From positions 3,405,001 through 3,469,000 of the forward strand of contig JAQGEQ010000192.1 of NCBI GenBank assembly GCA_034620365.1: a DNA stretch of 64,000 nt, in the 5' to 3' direction. The first letter of the stretch is position 1, and each line of letters opens with the position of its first letter. The position numbers and the translations under genes were made by a program. The notes under the pieces were generated by a model. The model ran no database searches. It had not been told where the DNA came from and saw only the letters and a list, made by a program, of their open reading frames with translations. Positions 61,101 through 64,000 of the stretch are shown piece after piece. This stretch comes from Pegea sp. RAD2-039 (lineage: Eukaryota > Chordata > Thaliacea > Salpida > Salpidae).

Positions 61101-64000
61101 CGTAACTTTTTGTATTTCTTAACTGTTACTTATTAAATTAATTGGTATCTTTAGAATCACAATTAATCAAACTATAATAATTAAAGAGTCAATGTAATTT
61201 CCTCAAAGTAAAGGCTGTTTATTTCATACTGTAAAAAGGGACTCTTAGTTATAATCTCTTGATAACCGATATATCTAATCTTTTTGATAACTCTAATCTT
61301 TTTGATCAAGCTTCTTATGAAGACAAAATAAAGTTTATTATTTGTTTCATTTAATAGTATTAAGTTGCTGTTATAAGTTGAAGTCAAATTACATGAAATA
61401 TGAATTAATATTTTTTGTACCTGAAAAAAACGTTTAAAAAAATGTAAACCTGCAAACGTATTCACATACGCTAAGATTCTATAATTGTTAATTACACATG
61501 AATAAGAAATTGCTTAAGGCTTTACAAAAACTCAGACTAATTACTTTTCTAAATAAATTTTATGTAAAAATTTTTTGAAATAACACAAATAAAACTCAGT
61601 TTTAGGTGAAATATTGTCCCAGTATAATATAAAATCAAATGAAAAATTAAATTCTTAGATTCAGATATGATATTTTTTTTATCTAATCATTATAGTAACT
61701 AATAGTTTTTCTGTATATACTTATATCGTTGGTTTCAATGGATAATTTTCTAAAGTACATAAATGACGTCATTTATAAGTGCTCATGCATAACGTAGATG
61801 TGGACGGACCCGACAGATTAGTATAAAGTTTTAGTAAAGAGTCACCTTATTAATATTTTTAATTTGAGTGTATTGTTTGTTTTATTTTTATTATGATTTT
61901 TGTGTGGCTTTGGATTGTAATTTGTATGCTTTGAGTTATTTTCTTTTTGAACAAAGGTATTAAACTAGCTAACAATAAAATTGTTTCATGTTTATTTTTT
62001 TATTCTTAATAGTTCATTGAATTAAATTAAGTATATAAAAAAATATGTAAAAAAAATTTTATGAAATATGATAATATTCCATCATATTGTTTTATGTTCA
62101 TTTATTCTTTCTGAAATATATTTATTTGAATTTAAAAATTTTGAAAAGATGTTTTTTATATCTATTTTAAATAATAATAATAGTTGTTAGTTTAAGCTTT
62201 TTTTTACTTGACAATATAAACATAATTTGTTGGACTGATTAATAAGTATAATTGAATTTCTAAGTAAGTAAGTTTTTGTTTTTGAATTTATTTTATTATT
62301 TAATTTATCAATTTACCAATTAGTATTTATTTAATATTATCTTTATAAAACATTTTGTAATTTATATATATTAGTTTTATTTCATAATGATAAAGTCATT
62401 TGTAGTGAACTTGATTATATAAAAAATAATTTGGCTAATCTTAAAAATCTGTTTATAAAGTTTTGATTTAAACTTTATTTGTATTTGTTTATTTATTTAT
62501 CTTATGAATTTATTATAATTTGAAAAACATCAATATTTGTCATTAAGAAGTTTTGAACAATTTGATCTATATCTGAATAATTATTCGAAGATAAGCATAA
62601 TTATTCAAAGATAAGCAAAACTTAGGTTATTCTAGCTCATATAATTTAAAGCTAAATTAAATTATTCAGTTGTTTTACTGTTATGTGTTTTTGTAAAAAT
62701 GATGTTAAGTATTAATTTCATTAAATATATTTAATGTTATGATATTCACATCTTATATTTAACCTAAAGCTTATTACAAGTAATTTATTTTATATAATAT
62801 AACATGTAAGTCACTAAAATAGAATAGCTTCTTCTTTTTTTATTTTTTTTATTTCTGACCTAATGTTCTGCTAGCTAAAGCTTTATAGCAAACACAAAAT
62901 GGTATAACTGGAGAAGGATAATGAAAAGATTTTAAGTATAACAGTTTAATATAAGTAATGTAGAAAAAAGGACACTGTGGAGGTAAATAAATAAATATAG
63001 GTTATAAATGAAAGTACAAAATAAGTAAAAAAATAAGAAACTTTTAAGATATATTCTAGATTTTATCATAAAGAGATTGCTTAAATCATATTTTCTTAAT
63101 AACATTTTAAAAGAGGTTGTAAATTTCAATGTTGTTATTAAGTCAGCAAGAAAATTTGAAAACCTTTGAAAAGCTGTTAGTCCACTGGATGTTATTAAAG
63201 TTGTTTAGTGGGTTAGTTTTAAATGACCAACTTCTAAAGGTGTATGAAAGATTGTTTAAAATGCAACTCAGTTTGTTTATTACTCAGAAATTAGAGAACC
63301 TTTTTGTCATTCACCAACCAGATAATTCCAGCTTACATAAAATAATTGTTTATTAATTTATTTTTCTTTTGTTCTAATTTTTAGAGAAAATATTATTTTA
63401 GTAAAAATTCTTGTTTATAGATCACATCATCTTTAAATGCCATAAGGTATATGATAAGCAGTTATTAGCAATTATAAGTAAATGATTATTTGTATATATT
63501 TTTTATATAGAACATTTTTCAAAGATAAATATTGTATACATATATTATAATATATTATAAGTATTGTATATATATATATTACAATATATTATAAATATTA
63601 TACAAGTTTTTATTTTTCTGAATAGTCAATGAATAATTTTATATACATAGCTTACAAAATATACTTTGATGTTCTTAATTGTTAAGTCTTATTATAATGA
63701 TCAGAAGGTTAAAATTACTTTTAATTAGAAAAAAATTAGTTGATAGCTATTTAAGAAACTGTTAGATATTTTATAGTACTAATACTTATTTTTTAAAGGC
63801 AATTTCTATCTATATATTATCATCTTGTTCATAAAATCACATCGAATTGAATAAAATTTAAGAAAAACATTTAAAGTATGCTTATAATTAAATATTGTAT
63901 AAAAGTTGAATGATTCTTTTATCTATAGTTAATAAATTTATTGCTAAAACTTTTATCTTCTGCTAAAACTATTAAAAATTAAAAAAAAAAGATGTATTTA
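61101..64000. other. AT-rich terminal region
   Basis: No gene supported. Notable: a 20-base tandem pair ATAATTATTCGAAGATAAGC at 62577-62616 with one mismatch, and an AT palindromic stretch at 63530-63605 (TATTGTATATATATATATTA and relatives). An open frame at 63129-63356 (+) has no recognised domain. Confidence 0.4.
63530..63605. repeat. AT-rich palindromic low-complexity repeat
   Basis: Alternating TATA and ATTATAATATATTATAA blocks that are largely self-complementary; could form a cruciform. Simple-sequence origin is the plain explanation. Confidence 0.7.

Noticed and set aside
61181..61465. 94-codon minus-strand frame
   Set aside because: No recognisable domain and AT-driven composition; kept out of the annotation.
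63129..63356. 75-codon plus-strand frame near the right end
   Set aside because: Leucine-rich by composition, no family resemblance and no splice partner seen.

Overview
This window is strongly AT-rich animal nuclear DNA from an intron-bearing invertebrate. The evidence is GT-AG introns (roughly 49 bp to over 2 kb), metazoan gene families (CK1-gamma, a PDZ-containing nitric oxide synthase, a BNIP2-type BCH protein, glucosidase II beta) and decayed LINEs and SINEs. I cannot fix the phylum from sequence alone. No prokaryotic or organellar features are present. Exon structures were built by hand from splice signals, reading phase and protein similarity. For five multi-exon genes the summed exon length divides by three.

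Layout, left to right. 60-4805 (+): 3' part of casein kinase 1 gamma, whose 5' end lies outside the window. 7575-7797 (-): SINE. 9464-12090 (+): TRABD-like TraB-domain protein, complete, with a SINE in one intron. 12371-13470 (-): decayed LINE reverse transcriptase. 15755-28393 (-): complete 31-exon neuronal-type nitric oxide synthase (PDZ, oxygenase, calmodulin site, FMN, FAD, NADPH), with a LINE 3' tail in intron 1. 32231-36739 (+): unrecognised coiled-coil/EF-hand protein. 37346-38944 (-): glucosidase II beta, intronless. 42225-45401 (+): eIF2 gamma. 48535-50014 (-): small secreted protein resembling the N-terminal BPI/LBP (TULIP) fold. 51952-53334 (-): small one-pass membrane protein with a PPPY tail, start uncertain, with a duplicated 3'-end remnant at 54624-54727. 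54305-54590: SINE. 55195-56620 (+): decayed LINE. 58319-59251 (-): BNIP2/caytaxin-like BCH protein, intronless. 59978-61100: Pol III-type SINE pieces, including a stretch resembling the Alu domain of 7SL RNA. The last 3 kb is AT-rich with no recognisable gene.

The genes are ordinary eukaryotic neighbours and do not form one pathway. There are loose calcium themes (NOS/calmodulin, EF-hand protein) and a secretory pair (glucosidase II beta, TULIP-like protein). The most unusual observations are: a neuronal-type NOS that keeps the post-PDZ beta-finger region; a splice donor overlapping an in-frame stop that could switch the coiled-coil gene between two isoforms; a SINE joining a 7SL-like head to the 3' tail of a LINE also present in the window; and two intronless conserved genes beside intron-rich ones.
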